Source: Lawsonibacter sp050943915 (GTDB lineage: Bacteria; Bacillota; Clostridia; Oscillospirales; Oscillospiraceae). From it: 64,000 nucleotides of DNA. The position numbers and the translations under genes were made by a program. The notes below the pieces were generated by a model that was not told the DNA's origin, made no database searches, and worked only from the letters and a program-made list of their open reading frames with translations. Position 1 is the first letter of the stretch. The number at the start of each line of letters is the position of its first letter. The stretch lies in contig JBMNQB010000002.1 of the NCBI GenBank assembly GCA_050943915.1, positions 62,001-126,000 on the forward strand. Direction: 5' to 3'. Positions 7,709 through 15,715 of the stretch are shown here, piece by piece.

Positions 7709-10510
7709 TTACAGCGTGTCCTCCTCGTCCCGGTCCAGAGGGGCGTCCAGATCAAAGGGGGGCGCGTCCTCCTGAGGGACTGGAGCCGCAGGGGGCTCCG
7801 GGGCGGCCTCCGGCTGGCCGGGGGCCTGGGAGACGATCCCCTGCCGGTACTGGATCTCCTGCCACTGCTCCTTGGTGATGAGCAGCTGACGGGCCTTGGA
7901 GCCCTCGAAGGGCCCCACGATCCCCTTCTCCTCCATCTGGTCCACCAGACGGGCCGCCCGGGCATAGCCCAGCTTCAGGCGGCGCTGGAGCATGGAGACG
8001 GAGGCCTGTCCGGTCTCCAGCACCACCTCGATGGCGGCGTTGATGAGCTCATCGTACTCCTCCTCCCCGCTCTCCGACGGGTTGGAGCCGCCCACGCCCT
8101 TGGATGCCTTATCCTTCTCGGCGGCGTGCTGTTCGATCTCCTGCATGACCTGATCGTCGTACTGGGCCGCGCCGCTGTTCTGCTTGACAAAGTCCACCAC
8201 AGCGACCACCTCCTGATCGGAAATGAGGCATCCCTGCACCCGGGTGGGCTTGCCGGAGCCCAAGGGGAAGTAGAGCATATCGCCCCGGCCCACCAGCTTC
8301 TCGGCCCCCTGGGTGTCCAGAATGATCCGGGACTCCATGGCGGAGGCCACGGCGAAGGCGATCCGGCTGGGAATGTTGGCCTTCATCAGGCCGGTGATCA
8401 CATCGGCGGAGGGCCTCTGGGTGGCGATGATCAGGTGCATCCCGCTGGCGCGGCCCATCTGAGCCACCCGGCAGATGGACTCCTCCACCTCCTTGGCGGC
8501 CACCAGCATCAGGTCGGCCAGCTCGTCGATGACCACAACCACCTGGGGCATCTTCTCCATGCCCTCGGTCCGGGCCGCCTTGGCGTTGTAGGAGGCCAGA
8601 TCCCGGACTCCCACCTCGGCGAACATCCGGTAGCGCTTCATCATCTCGGTCACCGCCCACTGAAGTGCGCCCGCCGCCTTTTTCGGGTCGGTGACCACCG
8701 GGATGAGCAGGTGCGGGATACCGTTGTAGATGCCCAGCTCCACCATCTTGGGGTCCACCATGATGAGGCGGACCTCCTCCGGGCTGGCCTTGTACAGCAG
8801 GGAGATGATCAGGGAGTTGGTGCACACCGACTTACCGGAGCCGGTGGTGCCGGCGATGAGCAGATGGGGCAGCTTTGCGATGTTGCCCACGATGCACTTG
8901 CCGCCGATGTCCTTGCCCACGGCGAAGGACACCTTGGAGGGGCTGTCCTGGAACTCGGAGGAGCTGAGCACCGTGCGGATATTCACCGGGGAGACCAGCT
9001 TGTTGGGCACCTCGATGCCCACCATGGAGATCTTTCCCGGGATGGGGGCGATCCGCACCCCGGAGGCCCCCAGGGACAGGGCGATGTCATCGGACAGGTT
9101 GGTCAGCTTGTTCAGCCGGACCCCCTGGTCCAGTTCCAGCTCATACCGGGTGACCGAGGGCCCCCGGGTGACGTTGACGATGTTGGCGTCGATGCCAAAG
9201 GAATGGATGGTGTCGGACAGGCGCTGCTTGTTGGCGTTGAGCTCCACCAGTGCCTCTCCCCCCAGCTCTCCGCTCCCCTGGGTGAGCAGTTCCAGGGGCG
9301 GGTGCTGATAGGGCGGCGTCTCCTGCTCCATCCCGGCCTGGATGTGCTGGGCCATCTCCTGGGCCGCCTGCTGGTGCTCTGCGGCCCGGTCGGCCCTGGA
9401 GACGGCGGGCTCCCGCACCACCTCCGGCATGGGGGGCGGCGGGGTCTCGGTCAGGGGCTTTGGGGCGGGAGCAGGAACGGGTTCCGTCTCAGGGGCAGGC
9501 TCCGGCGCCCGCAGGAAGGCCGGAGCGGGGTTCTCCTCCGGCTCCGGAAGAACAGGCTCCGGGGCCGCCGCAGGCGCAGCAAGCTGGGGCGCAGGCTCCG
9601 GGACCGGCGCGGGGGCCGGCTCCGGCTGTCTGACCTGAGCCGCCGCCGCGGCCAGCACCTGATCCGGGGCCGGGACCCGGGGCTTGCGGTCAAAAAAGCT
9701 CTTCTTCTTTTCCACCGGGGCCTCGGGGGCAGGCTCCTTCCCCACCAGGGGACCGTCCTCCACTGGAATATCGATCTCCGCCGCCCGGTGGCTGGTGTGC
9801 TCCGGGACTGCCGCCCTGCTGGGGGCGGGCCTTGCACGGCTGGGCCGCTCCGGGATCTCCTGGGGCTCATACTGGGGCCGGTTGAAGATCCAGTCGGCCA
9901 CATCCAGGATGGTGAGACGGAACGCCCCCAGGACCATGAGCAGGAAGGCCAGCACAAAGACTACGGTGGACCCCCACACGCTCACCGCCTGGACCAGAGC
10001 CTGGGCCAGCACTCCGGCGGCCGCACCGCCGCTGGACATGGCCCGACCGCTCTCCCACAGAGACTTGAGCAGAGCGCCGTCCCAGGGCAGGACCTGGACC
10101 GTCAGCCCGTGGACCGTGCAGGCCATCATCAGGGGCATGAGCAGGGCGCACACCACCGGAAGGCATACCGGACGCCCCCGGTGGAAGGCCAGGATATAGC
10201 TGGCCAGCAGGAGGGCGGGGGGCACCAGCCAGAAGCCGTACCCGATCAGCCCCTTCACCAGTCCGCAGAAGAAATCGATGAAGAGGGCCTCGATGTGAAA
10301 ATAGCCCAGGGCAGAGAAAAGGGCCAGCAGCAGGCAGACCACCGCCCCGATCTCCCGGCGGAAGGGCCGGTGAGCGGGCTGGGGCGGCTGCTTTTTCCTG
10401 CTGCCGGACGTACTGCTCCTGGATCTGGAGCTGGAACTGGAGGAGGCGGTCCGCCGTCCGCCGGATGAGGCGGCCCGGCTCCCCCCTTTTTTCTTTTGTG
10501 TCGTTGCCAT
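7709..10510 (-). CDS. ftsK: DNA translocase FtsK/SpoIIIE
   Basis: A 933-residue septal DNA pump. A basic, Ser-rich start is followed by about four membrane helices (roughly residues 50-190), then a long Pro/Ala/Glu-rich linker (about 210-440). The motor domain has Walker A GTTGSGKS near residue 552 and Walker B VVVVIDELADL near 655. A C-terminal gamma winged helix (QRRLKLGYARAARLVDQME, about 815-890) reads orienting DNA sequences. AAGGA precedes the ATG. In spore-formers this protein moves the chromosome into the forespore; whether a second FtsK exists elsewhere cannot be judged here. A terminator follows directly. Confidence 0.96.
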   Translation of the reverse strand: MATTQKKKGGSRAASSGGRRTASSSSSSRSRSSTSGSRKKQPPQPAHRPFRREIGAVVCLLLALFSALGYFHIEALFIDFFCGLVKGLIGYGFWLVPPALLLASYILAFHRGRPVCLPVVCALLMPLMMACTVHGLTVQVLPWDGALLKSLWESGRAMSSGGAAAGVLAQALVQAVSVWGSTVVFVLAFLLMVLGAFRLTILDVADWIFNRPQYEPQEIPERPSRARPAPSRAAVPEHTSHRAAEIDIPVEDGPLVGKEPAPEAPVEKKKSFFDRKPRVPAPDQVLAAAAAQVRQPEPAPAPVPEPAPQLAAPAAAPEPVLPEPEENPAPAFLRAPEPAPETEPVPAPAPKPLTETPPPPMPEVVREPAVSRADRAAEHQQAAQEMAQHIQAGMEQETPPYQHPPLELLTQGSGELGGEALVELNANKQRLSDTIHSFGIDANIVNVTRGPSVTRYELELDQGVRLNKLTNLSDDIALSLGASGVRIAPIPGKISMVGIEVPNKLVSPVNIRTVLSSSEFQDSPSKVSFAVGKDIGGKCIVGNIAKLPHLLIAGTTGSGKSVCTNSLIISLLYKASPEEVRLIMVDPKMVELGIYNGIPHLLIPVVTDPKKAAGALQWAVTEMMKRYRMFAEVGVRDLASYNAKAARTEGMEKMPQVVVVIDELADLMLVAAKEVEESICRVAQMGRASGMHLIIATQRPSADVITGLMKANIPSRIAFAVASAMESRIILDTQGAEKLVGRGDMLYFPLGSGKPTRVQGCLISDQEVVAVVDFVKQNSGAAQYDDQVMQEIEQHAAEKDKASKGVGGSNPSESGEEEYDELINAAIEVVLETGQASVSMLQRRLKLGYARAARLVDQMEEKGIVGPFEGSKARQLLITKEQWQEIQYRQGIVSQAPGQPEAAPEPPAAPVPQEDAPPFDLDAPLDRDEEDTL

Positions 10511-10567
10511 AAACTCTTGTCCTTTCCCAGGAAATATGACCGGTCCTCCGGTCGGGACCGGAGCGGA

Positions 10568-11422
10568 TCAGGCCGCGGGGACCAGGGTGAAGCCGGTGAG
10601 GCTCAGCACCAGGAAGAGCGCGCCCGCCCCCCAGCAGTAGTAGGCAAATGCGCCGAACTTCCCCTTGGCGGTCAGCAGATTTACAAGGCCGATGGAGAAA
10701 TACCCCACCACGCCGGCAAAGGCCATGCCCAGAAGATACTTGGGCAGGAGAGACAGGTCCACGCCTCCCTCCTGGACCACATCCACCGCCTTCAGAATGG
10801 TTGCGCCGAACACGGCAGGCAGGGACATGAGGAAGGAAAAGCGCACGGCGAACTTCCGGTCCAGGCCGCAGGCCATTCCTGCGGCGATGGTGCTCCCCGA
10901 CCGGGACAGACCGGGCAGTGTGGCCACCCCCTGGGCCACGCCGATAAGAAGCGCGTCCTTCAGGGTGGCGCTCCGGGCAGTCTTGTGGCCGTGGGCCATC
11001 CGGTCAGACAGGAAGAGGACCGCACCGGTGAGCAGCAGGATACAGCTGACTGCCACAGGATAGTTGCCGATCTGCTCCACATAGTCCTCGATCGGCAGCA
11101 CCAGAAACAGGGGCAGTGTGGCCACAATGATCAGCAGGATCAGCCGCCGGGCCGCCGGAGGCTCCCCCTGGCTGCGGTACCGAGGGACGAACAGGGCACG
11201 CAGGCCCAGAAAGAACTCGGTGATCATCTCCCATATATCGCTCCAGTAATAAATGAACACAGCGATCAGGGTGGCAAAGTGGAGCAGGACATTGAACAGG
11301 TTATCCGTCTCCGGCATCCCAAAAAAGTGCTGGAACAAAGTCAGGTGACCGGAACTGGAAATGGGTAAAAACTCAGCGACGCCCTGGATGATCCCCAGGA
11401 CGGCAGCCATCAGATATGACAC
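10568..11422 (-). CDS. uppP: Undecaprenyl-diphosphatase UppP/BacA
   Basis: A 284-residue integral membrane phosphatase that recycles undecaprenyl pyrophosphate for cell-wall synthesis; overexpression of the family gives bacitracin resistance. The two signature regions are GVAEFLPISSSGHL near residue 15 and LSRSGSTIAAGM around 160, with about eight membrane helices. The start is a GTG ten bases after GGAGG; an ATG four codons later is less well placed. It lies 57 bases upstream of ftsK on the same strand and may be co-transcribed. uppS, which makes the lipid precursor, is at the right end of the window. Confidence 0.96.
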   Translation of the reverse strand: MSYLMAAVLGIIQGVAEFLPISSSGHLTLFQHFFGMPETDNLFNVLLHFATLIAVFIYYWSDIWEMITEFFLGLRALFVPRYRSQGEPPAARRLILLIIVATLPLFLVLPIEDYVEQIGNYPVAVSCILLLTGAVLFLSDRMAHGHKTARSATLKDALLIGVAQGVATLPGLSRSGSTIAAGMACGLDRKFAVRFSFLMSLPAVFGATILKAVDVVQEGGVDLSLLPKYLLGMAFAGVVGYFSIGLVNLLTAKGKFGAFAYYCWGAGALFLVLSLTGFTLVPAA

Positions 11423-11516
11423 AGTCTATGTACCTCCGTTGTTTGCAGATTGCCTCATGGGCGTTACAATCTATATTAACACAGATGTCCCTTCAATGCC
11501 AGTCTTTTTCGGAAAT

Positions 11517-11550
11517 CCCTCCCTGCGGTCCGGCCGGACCGCAGGGAGGG
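11517..11550 (-). terminator. Hairpin after the ClpP-like gene
   Basis: A perfect 15-bp stem, CCCTCCCTGCGGTCC with GGACCGCAGGGAGGG, loop GGCC. On the minus strand it is followed by ATTTCC, a weak T run. It separates the protease gene from uppP. Confidence 0.75.
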
Positions 11551-11576
11551 TCGAATGGCATCGCTCCCGCCCCTTT

Positions 11577-12278
11577 TCAGGGGGCGTCGGACTCCTTTCG
11601 CTCCCGGATCATGCGGTGGAGACAGTCCAGGGCGGCGGACAGGCCGCCGATCTCATCGATGAGCCCCAGCTGGACCGCCTCCTCCCCATAGATCACGCTG
11701 CCCACATCGGCGGCCAGCTCCCCTGTTTGGAGCATCATCCGTGTAAAGTCCTTCCGCTTCACACGACTGTTGGCGGTGACAAACTGGGTGATCCGCTCCT
11801 GGATGCGCTCGAAGTAGTAAAAGGTCTGGGGGACGCCGATGACCAGACCGTTCAGACGCACCGGGTGGATGGTCATGGCGGCAGATGGGGCGATGAAGGA
11901 CCGCTTGGCGGACACGGCCAGGGGCACCCCGATGGAATGTCCGCCCCCCAGCACCAGGGACACTGTGGGCTTGGACATACTGGCGATGAGCTCCGCGATG
12001 CCCAGCCCCGCCTCGATGTCGCCCCCCACCGTGTTCAGCAGCACCAGCAGGCCGTCCACCTCGTCGCTCTCCTCCACCAGGGCCAGAAGGGGCATGACGT
12101 GTTCATATTTGGTGCTCTTGCTGCTGGGGGGCAGGACCTGATGTCCCTCGATCTGCCCCACGATGGTGAGCACATGGACCGCCCCCCGCTTGGAGTGGAT
12201 CAGCGAGGAGCCAAACTCCAGGATCTGCTGTGTCCCCGGGTCCTCCGGGCTCTGCTCCGTTCTCTCCTGTTCCTCCAT
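11577..12278 (-). CDS. ClpP-family (TepA-like) serine protease
   Basis: A 233-residue ClpP/crotonase-fold protease. Candidate nucleophile Ser115 lies in GGGHSIGVPLA and the base His138 in MTIHPVRL, matching ClpP spacing. LLNTVGGDIEAGLGIAELI is the conserved substrate-cleft segment. An N-terminal extension of about 30 residues and the lack of a signal peptide fit the TepA/YmfB branch, which in Bacillus was linked to protein export and sporulation. In many Firmicutes it lies next to ftsK/spoIIIE, as here. AAGGAGG is ten bases before the ATG. Whether it needs an ATPase partner is unknown. Confidence 0.9.
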   Translation of the reverse strand: MEEQERTEQSPEDPGTQQILEFGSSLIHSKRGAVHVLTIVGQIEGHQVLPPSSKSTKYEHVMPLLALVEESDEVDGLLVLLNTVGGDIEAGLGIAELIASMSKPTVSLVLGGGHSIGVPLAVSAKRSFIAPSAAMTIHPVRLNGLVIGVPQTFYYFERIQERITQFVTANSRVKRKDFTRMMLQTGELAADVGSVIYGEEAVQLGLIDEIGGLSAALDCLHRMIRERKESDAP

Positions 12279-12380
12279 AACGGCTGTTCCTCCTTTGTTC
12301 CAAAACTCCCTGTCAGGATGCCCGAAACAGGGGATCTTATCCGTATTTCACCCAAAATTGCCCACTCTACTTTTCGTAGG

Positions 12381-12409
12381 TTGCATTTTGCGGTGGATAC
12401 AGGTAGAAT
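12381..12409 (+). promoter_or_regulatory. Promoter of the Xre/IGGADGPT gene
   Basis: -35 TTGCAT (12381-12386) and -10 TAGAAT (12404-12409) are 17 bases apart. The start codon is 30 bases downstream of the -10 box. Confidence 0.65.
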
Positions 12410-12438
12410 GGAGGCACAAGAAAGGAGCCATTCTGCGT

Positions 12439-13041
12439 ATGGAGCACATTCAATTCGGAGCGTTTATCGCTCAGCTGAGAAAAGAGCATCAAATGACCCA
12501 GCGGGAGCTGGCCGACCGTCTCCATGTCACCGACAAGGCGGTGAGCAAATGGGAGACTGGAAAGGGGTTTCCCGACCTGAAGCTGCTGGAGCCCCTGGCC
12601 CAGGCCCTGGATGTATCCCTGGTGGAGCTGCTCCAGGGAGCGCGCAGCCCCTCCCCCACCCTCACCAAGGAGGAGGCGGGACAGGCGGCAGTCCGGGCTA
12701 TGCGCCAGTCGGAGCAGATCACCACCCGGCGCTATCTGCGGCTGTTCCGGTGGCTGCTCACTGGGATCCTGGTACTGTGTCTCCTGTTCCTTCTGCCGCA
12801 CGCGGCACTTGCCTGCTGGCATCTTTATGACCAACTGGTCGTGGCCCCGGAGCTGGGGGTCATCGGCGGCGCCGACGGGCCCACCGTCATTGTGACCACC
12901 TCCACCGCCGCCTCCTTCTGGTCCTGGCTTCAGCCGCTCCTTTTGACCGCAGCGGCCCTGGCGTCCTTTGTTCTGGCCCTCCGGGTGCGGAGGCTGGAAA
13001 AGCGGCTGAAGGACCGGGAGTCTGAGTCCGCTTCTGATTGA
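12439..13041 (+). CDS. Membrane-bound Xre regulator with IGGADGPT loop
   Basis: A 200-residue protein. A Cro/CI helix-turn-helix (TQRELADRLHVTDKAVSKW) fills residues 5-65. Membrane helices span about 104-127 and 160-182, and a charged coiled tail ends the protein. Between the helices lies VIGGADGPTVI (141-151), the same heptapeptide core as the conserved region of sodium-pumping decarboxylase beta subunits (OadB family), yet nothing else of that family is present. With the HTH inside, the motif should face outward or dip into the membrane. The ATG at 439 follows AAAGGAG by 11 bases; earlier in-frame starts lie upstream of the promoter. Confidence 0.85.
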   Translation: MEHIQFGAFIAQLRKEHQMTQRELADRLHVTDKAVSKWETGKGFPDLKLLEPLAQALDVSLVELLQGARSPSPTLTKEEAGQAAVRAMRQSEQITTRRYLRLFRWLLTGILVLCLLFLLPHAALACWHLYDQLVVAPELGVIGGADGPTVIVTTSTAASFWSWLQPLLLTAAALASFVLALRVRRLEKRLKDRESESASD

Positions 13042-13059
13042 AAAATCCTCTGTTCCCCC

Positions 13060-13087
13060 TTGACAAACCGCCCGTTTTCAGTACAAT
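13060..13087 (+). promoter_or_regulatory. Promoter of the MATE pump leader
   Basis: -35 TTGACA (13060-13065) and -10 TACAAT (13082-13087), spacer 16 bases. Transcription would start near 13094, before the terminator hairpin at 13138, giving a leader of about 110 bases ahead of the MATE gene. Confidence 0.75.
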
Positions 13088-13137
13088 AGTGTCTGCTAAA
13101 ACACGTTGTGGATTTTTCCGGCCATTGGTCCCTTTTC

Positions 13138-13175
13138 GCCACACAGCTGCCCGCAGGGGCGCTGTGTGGCTTTTT
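13138..13175 (+). terminator. Putative attenuator terminator in the MATE leader
   Basis: GCCACACAGC pairs with GCTGTGTGGC around an inner CCC/GGG stem and is followed by TTTTTT. It lies between a strong promoter and the MATE start codon. An upstream TTGTGG (about 13105) could pair with CCACA of the 5' arm to form an antiterminator. It could instead simply end the preceding gene's transcript, but the promoter between them argues for attenuation. Confidence 0.75.
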
Positions 13176-13203
13176 TCTGGAATTCAGGAGGTATGCCAAA
13201 ACA

Positions 13204-14529
13204 ATGAACGAAGCTTTTATGCGGGAGCGGCCCGTCCTGCCGCTGATCGTCACCATGTCCCTGCCCATGGTGCTGTCCATGCTGGTCAACTCCCTCTACA
13301 ATATTGTGGACAGCTTTTTTGTGGCCCAGATCAGCGAGGCATCCATGGCCGCCCTCTCCCTGGTCTATCCCATTCAGAACCTGATCAACGCCCTGGCCAT
13401 CGGGTTTGGTGTGGGGCTGAACGCGGCCATTTCCTTCTATTTGGGCTCGGAGCGCCGGGACCGTGCCAGCGCGGCCGCGGTCCATGGGCTGGCCCTCAGC
13501 GCGGTCCATGGGGTCCTCCTGACCGTCCTGACCATCGCCCTGCTCCCCTCCTTCCTTGAACTGTTCACCCAGGACCCGGAGGTGCTGGAGCTGGGGGTGC
13601 GGTACGGGCGGACGGTGTTCTGCTTCTCCCTGCTGCTCTCCCTGGGGCTGGCCTATGAAAAGATCTTCCAGGCGGTGGGCCGGATGAAGGTCCCCATGGC
13701 AGCCCTGCTGACCGGCTGTCTGACCAACATCATTCTGGATCCGCTGCTGATCTTCGGGCCCGGCCCCTTCCCAAAGCTGGGCATCGAGGGGGCCGCTCTG
13801 GCCACCGGAATCGGACAGACCCTGACCCTCCTGGTCTATCTGGCTGTCTGGCGCTCCTGCGCACTTCCTGTCACATTGAGCCGGAGGGCGCTGGCCTGGG
13901 ACTGGCGTCTGGACCTCCGCCTGTACTCTGTGGGCATCCCGGCGACGCTGAGCCTGGCGCTGCCTTCCCTGCTGATCTCCGCCCTCAACAGCATCCTGTC
14001 CGCCTTCTCTCCCATCTATGTGGTGATTCTGGGCATCTACTATAAACTCCAGACCTTCCTCTATCTCCCCGCCAGCGGCATCGTCCAGGGGATGCGCCCC
14101 GTCATTGGCTACAACTACGGAGCGGGGGAACAGGGCCGGGTCCGGGAGATCTATCGGGTCACCCTGGGGCTGTGCGCCGCCATCATGGCCGCGGGGACCA
14201 TTCTCTGCCTGGCCCTCCCCACCCAGCTGATGGGGCTGTTTACCCAGAACCAGGAGAGCATCCAGGCGGGGGCGGAGGCGCTCCGCATCATCAGCGCGGG
14301 CTTTCTGGTCTCCTCGGTGTCCGTGGCTGCCGGCGGCGCGCTGGAGGGGCTGGGAAAGGGCGGCCCCTCTCTGGTGATCTCCCTGCTGCGCTATACCCTG
14401 GTGATGATCCCCGCCGCCTGGCTCCTCAGCCGCCTGATTGGGCCCGCCGGGGTCTGGCACGCCTTTTGGCTCTCTGAGGCGGTCACCGCCCTGCTGTCCA
14501 TCCTCATCTACCGCCGGACTGTCCGGTGA
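13204..14529 (+). CDS. MATE-family efflux transporter
   Basis: A 441-residue, 12-helix multidrug and toxic compound extrusion protein. The start ERPVLPLIVTMSLPMVLSML and the phrase YNIVDSFFVAQIS are typical of the MATE/DinF-NorM fold, as is QGMRPVIGYNYGAG in the middle. It exchanges cationic compounds for Na+ or H+; the substrate is unknown. AGGAGG lies 12 bases before the ATG at 13204. It is preceded by its own promoter and a putative attenuator, suggesting inducible expression, and followed by a GC-rich terminator. Confidence 0.93.
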   Translation: MNEAFMRERPVLPLIVTMSLPMVLSMLVNSLYNIVDSFFVAQISEASMAALSLVYPIQNLINALAIGFGVGLNAAISFYLGSERRDRASAAAVHGLALSAVHGVLLTVLTIALLPSFLELFTQDPEVLELGVRYGRTVFCFSLLLSLGLAYEKIFQAVGRMKVPMAALLTGCLTNIILDPLLIFGPGPFPKLGIEGAALATGIGQTLTLLVYLAVWRSCALPVTLSRRALAWDWRLDLRLYSVGIPATLSLALPSLLISALNSILSAFSPIYVVILGIYYKLQTFLYLPASGIVQGMRPVIGYNYGAGEQGRVREIYRVTLGLCAAIMAAGTILCLALPTQLMGLFTQNQESIQAGAEALRIISAGFLVSSVSVAAGGALEGLGKGGPSLVISLLRYTLVMIPAAWLLSRLIGPAGVWHAFWLSEAVTALLSILIYRRTVR

Positions 14530-14536
14530 TGCACAA

Positions 14537-14562
14537 GGCCGCCGGCAAACAAGCCGGCGGCC
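14537..14562. terminator. Terminator between MATE and SLC13 genes
   Basis: GGCCGCCGGC pairs with GCCGGCGGCC around AAACAA. It sits seven bases after the MATE stop and three bases from the converging permease stop, with a short TTT on the plus strand. It probably serves both genes. Confidence 0.8.
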
Positions 14563-14564
14563 TT

Positions 14565-15662
14565 TCAAATCAGAAACAGCACAGCCAAAAAGCCCAGATT
14601 GAGCAGGGTGAACAGCTTCAGATAGGGGCTGCGCAGCTCCGGCTCCCGCTCCACCAGCTGCTTGTAGAAGATCAGGCTGGCCATGGAGGCGATCAGCGTC
14701 CCCAGCCCTCCCAGGTCCACTCCGATGATGAGCTCTCTCAGGTCGCTGCTGTATCCGGACAGGAGCATAGCGGCGGGGACGTTGCTGATGACCTGGCTGA
14801 GGACCACCCCGAGCAGCCGGTCCCGGCCCTCCAGCGCCCCGCGGATCCACACCTGGAGCCCCTCCAGTTGCTTGATATTGCCTACAAAGATAAAAAAGAA
14901 CACGAAGGTAAACAGCAGAGAATAGTCGATCCGGGCAAAGAGCCTCCGGTCCTTCCACAGCAGAAGGGCCGTCACCACTGCCAGCAGGACCCCATGGGGC
15001 ACCATTCCGCCCACCGCCGCCACACACAGCAGAAAGAGGCCGAGATAAAAACACACCGGTCCCCGGCGGAGTGGCGGCGCCTCCCCCAGGCGGATGGACA
15101 GCGTTCCGTGCCCGCAGCCGAAGCGGACGCACAGCAGGAGCAGCAGGGCCGCGCCCACTGTATATGGCGCGGTGAGCCCCAGAAACTCCGGCAGAGACAG
15201 GCCGGACAGGGAGAACAGATAGAGATTCTGGGGGTTGCCGATGGGGGTGAACATACTGCCCAGATTGGCCGCAATGGTCATCAGCGCCACAGCAAAGCAC
15301 AGCCGTTTCCGCTGACTGGCCATCTCCAGCATCATCATGCCCAGGGGGACGAAGGTGATCAGGGCCACATCGTTGGTGATCAGCATACTGCCCACAAAGC
15401 ACAGGAACACCAGGGTGGCCAGCAAGCCCCGCACAGTCCGCACCCTGGAGAGCACCCGGGCGGCTGCATACTGGAGAAACTGCTCCTCCCGCAGCCCCTC
15501 CACCAGCAGCATCAGGCAGAACAGCGTGATCAGGGTGTTGCAATCGATGTAGCTCAGGTAGCCCGGTCCGGGGGGCTCGATCAGACAGGAGGATACAGCC
15601 AGGCATAGTGAGATGGTCAACACTGTGTCACGCCGGAACCACCCTAAGATCCGTTTTCCCAA
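14565..15662 (-). CDS. SLC13/CitMHS-like anion permease
   Basis: A 365-residue membrane protein with about ten helices, of the ion-transporter superfamily that includes ArsB, NhaD and the SLC13 dicarboxylate carriers. TNDVALITFVPLG (about residues 95-107) and GSMFTPIGNPQNLY (about 135-148) are the two re-entrant-loop motifs; a matching SNVPAAMLLSGYS appears in the second half. The substrate (citrate, dicarboxylate or other anion) cannot be read. The start is TTG, eight bases after GAGGAGG. It stands between two hairpin terminators and is probably transcribed alone or by read-through. Confidence 0.85.
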   Translation of the reverse strand: MGKRILGWFRRDTVLTISLCLAVSSCLIEPPGPGYLSYIDCNTLITLFCLMLLVEGLREEQFLQYAAARVLSRVRTVRGLLATLVFLCFVGSMLITNDVALITFVPLGMMMLEMASQRKRLCFAVALMTIAANLGSMFTPIGNPQNLYLFSLSGLSLPEFLGLTAPYTVGAALLLLLCVRFGCGHGTLSIRLGEAPPLRRGPVCFYLGLFLLCVAAVGGMVPHGVLLAVVTALLLWKDRRLFARIDYSLLFTFVFFFIFVGNIKQLEGLQVWIRGALEGRDRLLGVVLSQVISNVPAAMLLSGYSSDLRELIIGVDLGGLGTLIASMASLIFYKQLVEREPELRSPYLKLFTLLNLGFLAVLFLI

Positions 15663-15679
15663 AGTCTCGTCCTCCTCAT

Positions 15680-15711
15680 AAAACGGGGCCGCTGAACAGC
15701 GGCCCCGTTTT
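15680..15711 (-). terminator. Terminator of the M18 aminopeptidase gene
   Basis: AAAACGGGGCCGCT pairs perfectly with AGCGGCCCCGTTTT, loop GAAC. It starts four bases after the peptidase stop and ends in TTTT on the minus strand, just before the ribosome binding site of the SLC13-like gene. Confidence 0.9.
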
Positions 15712-15715
15712 GTCC

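Noticed and set aside
7634..10468. A 944-residue plus-strand frame opposite ftsK
   Set aside because: Antisense shadow of ftsK: repetitive Gly/Leu/His/Asp composition and no family resemblance.
12439..13041. Annotation of the Xre protein as a decarboxylase beta subunit
   Set aside because: Only the short GGADGPT motif is shared; the protein has an HTH domain and two helices, not the many-helix OadB fold.
13038..13203. An upstream coding region in the MATE leader
   Set aside because: The frame has no start with a ribosome binding site and passes through the terminator hairpin; a leader peptide cannot be supported from sequence alone.
13096..15606. An 836-residue minus-strand frame over the SLC13 and MATE genes
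   Set aside because: It crosses two real genes and two terminators; the composition is that of a shadow frame.
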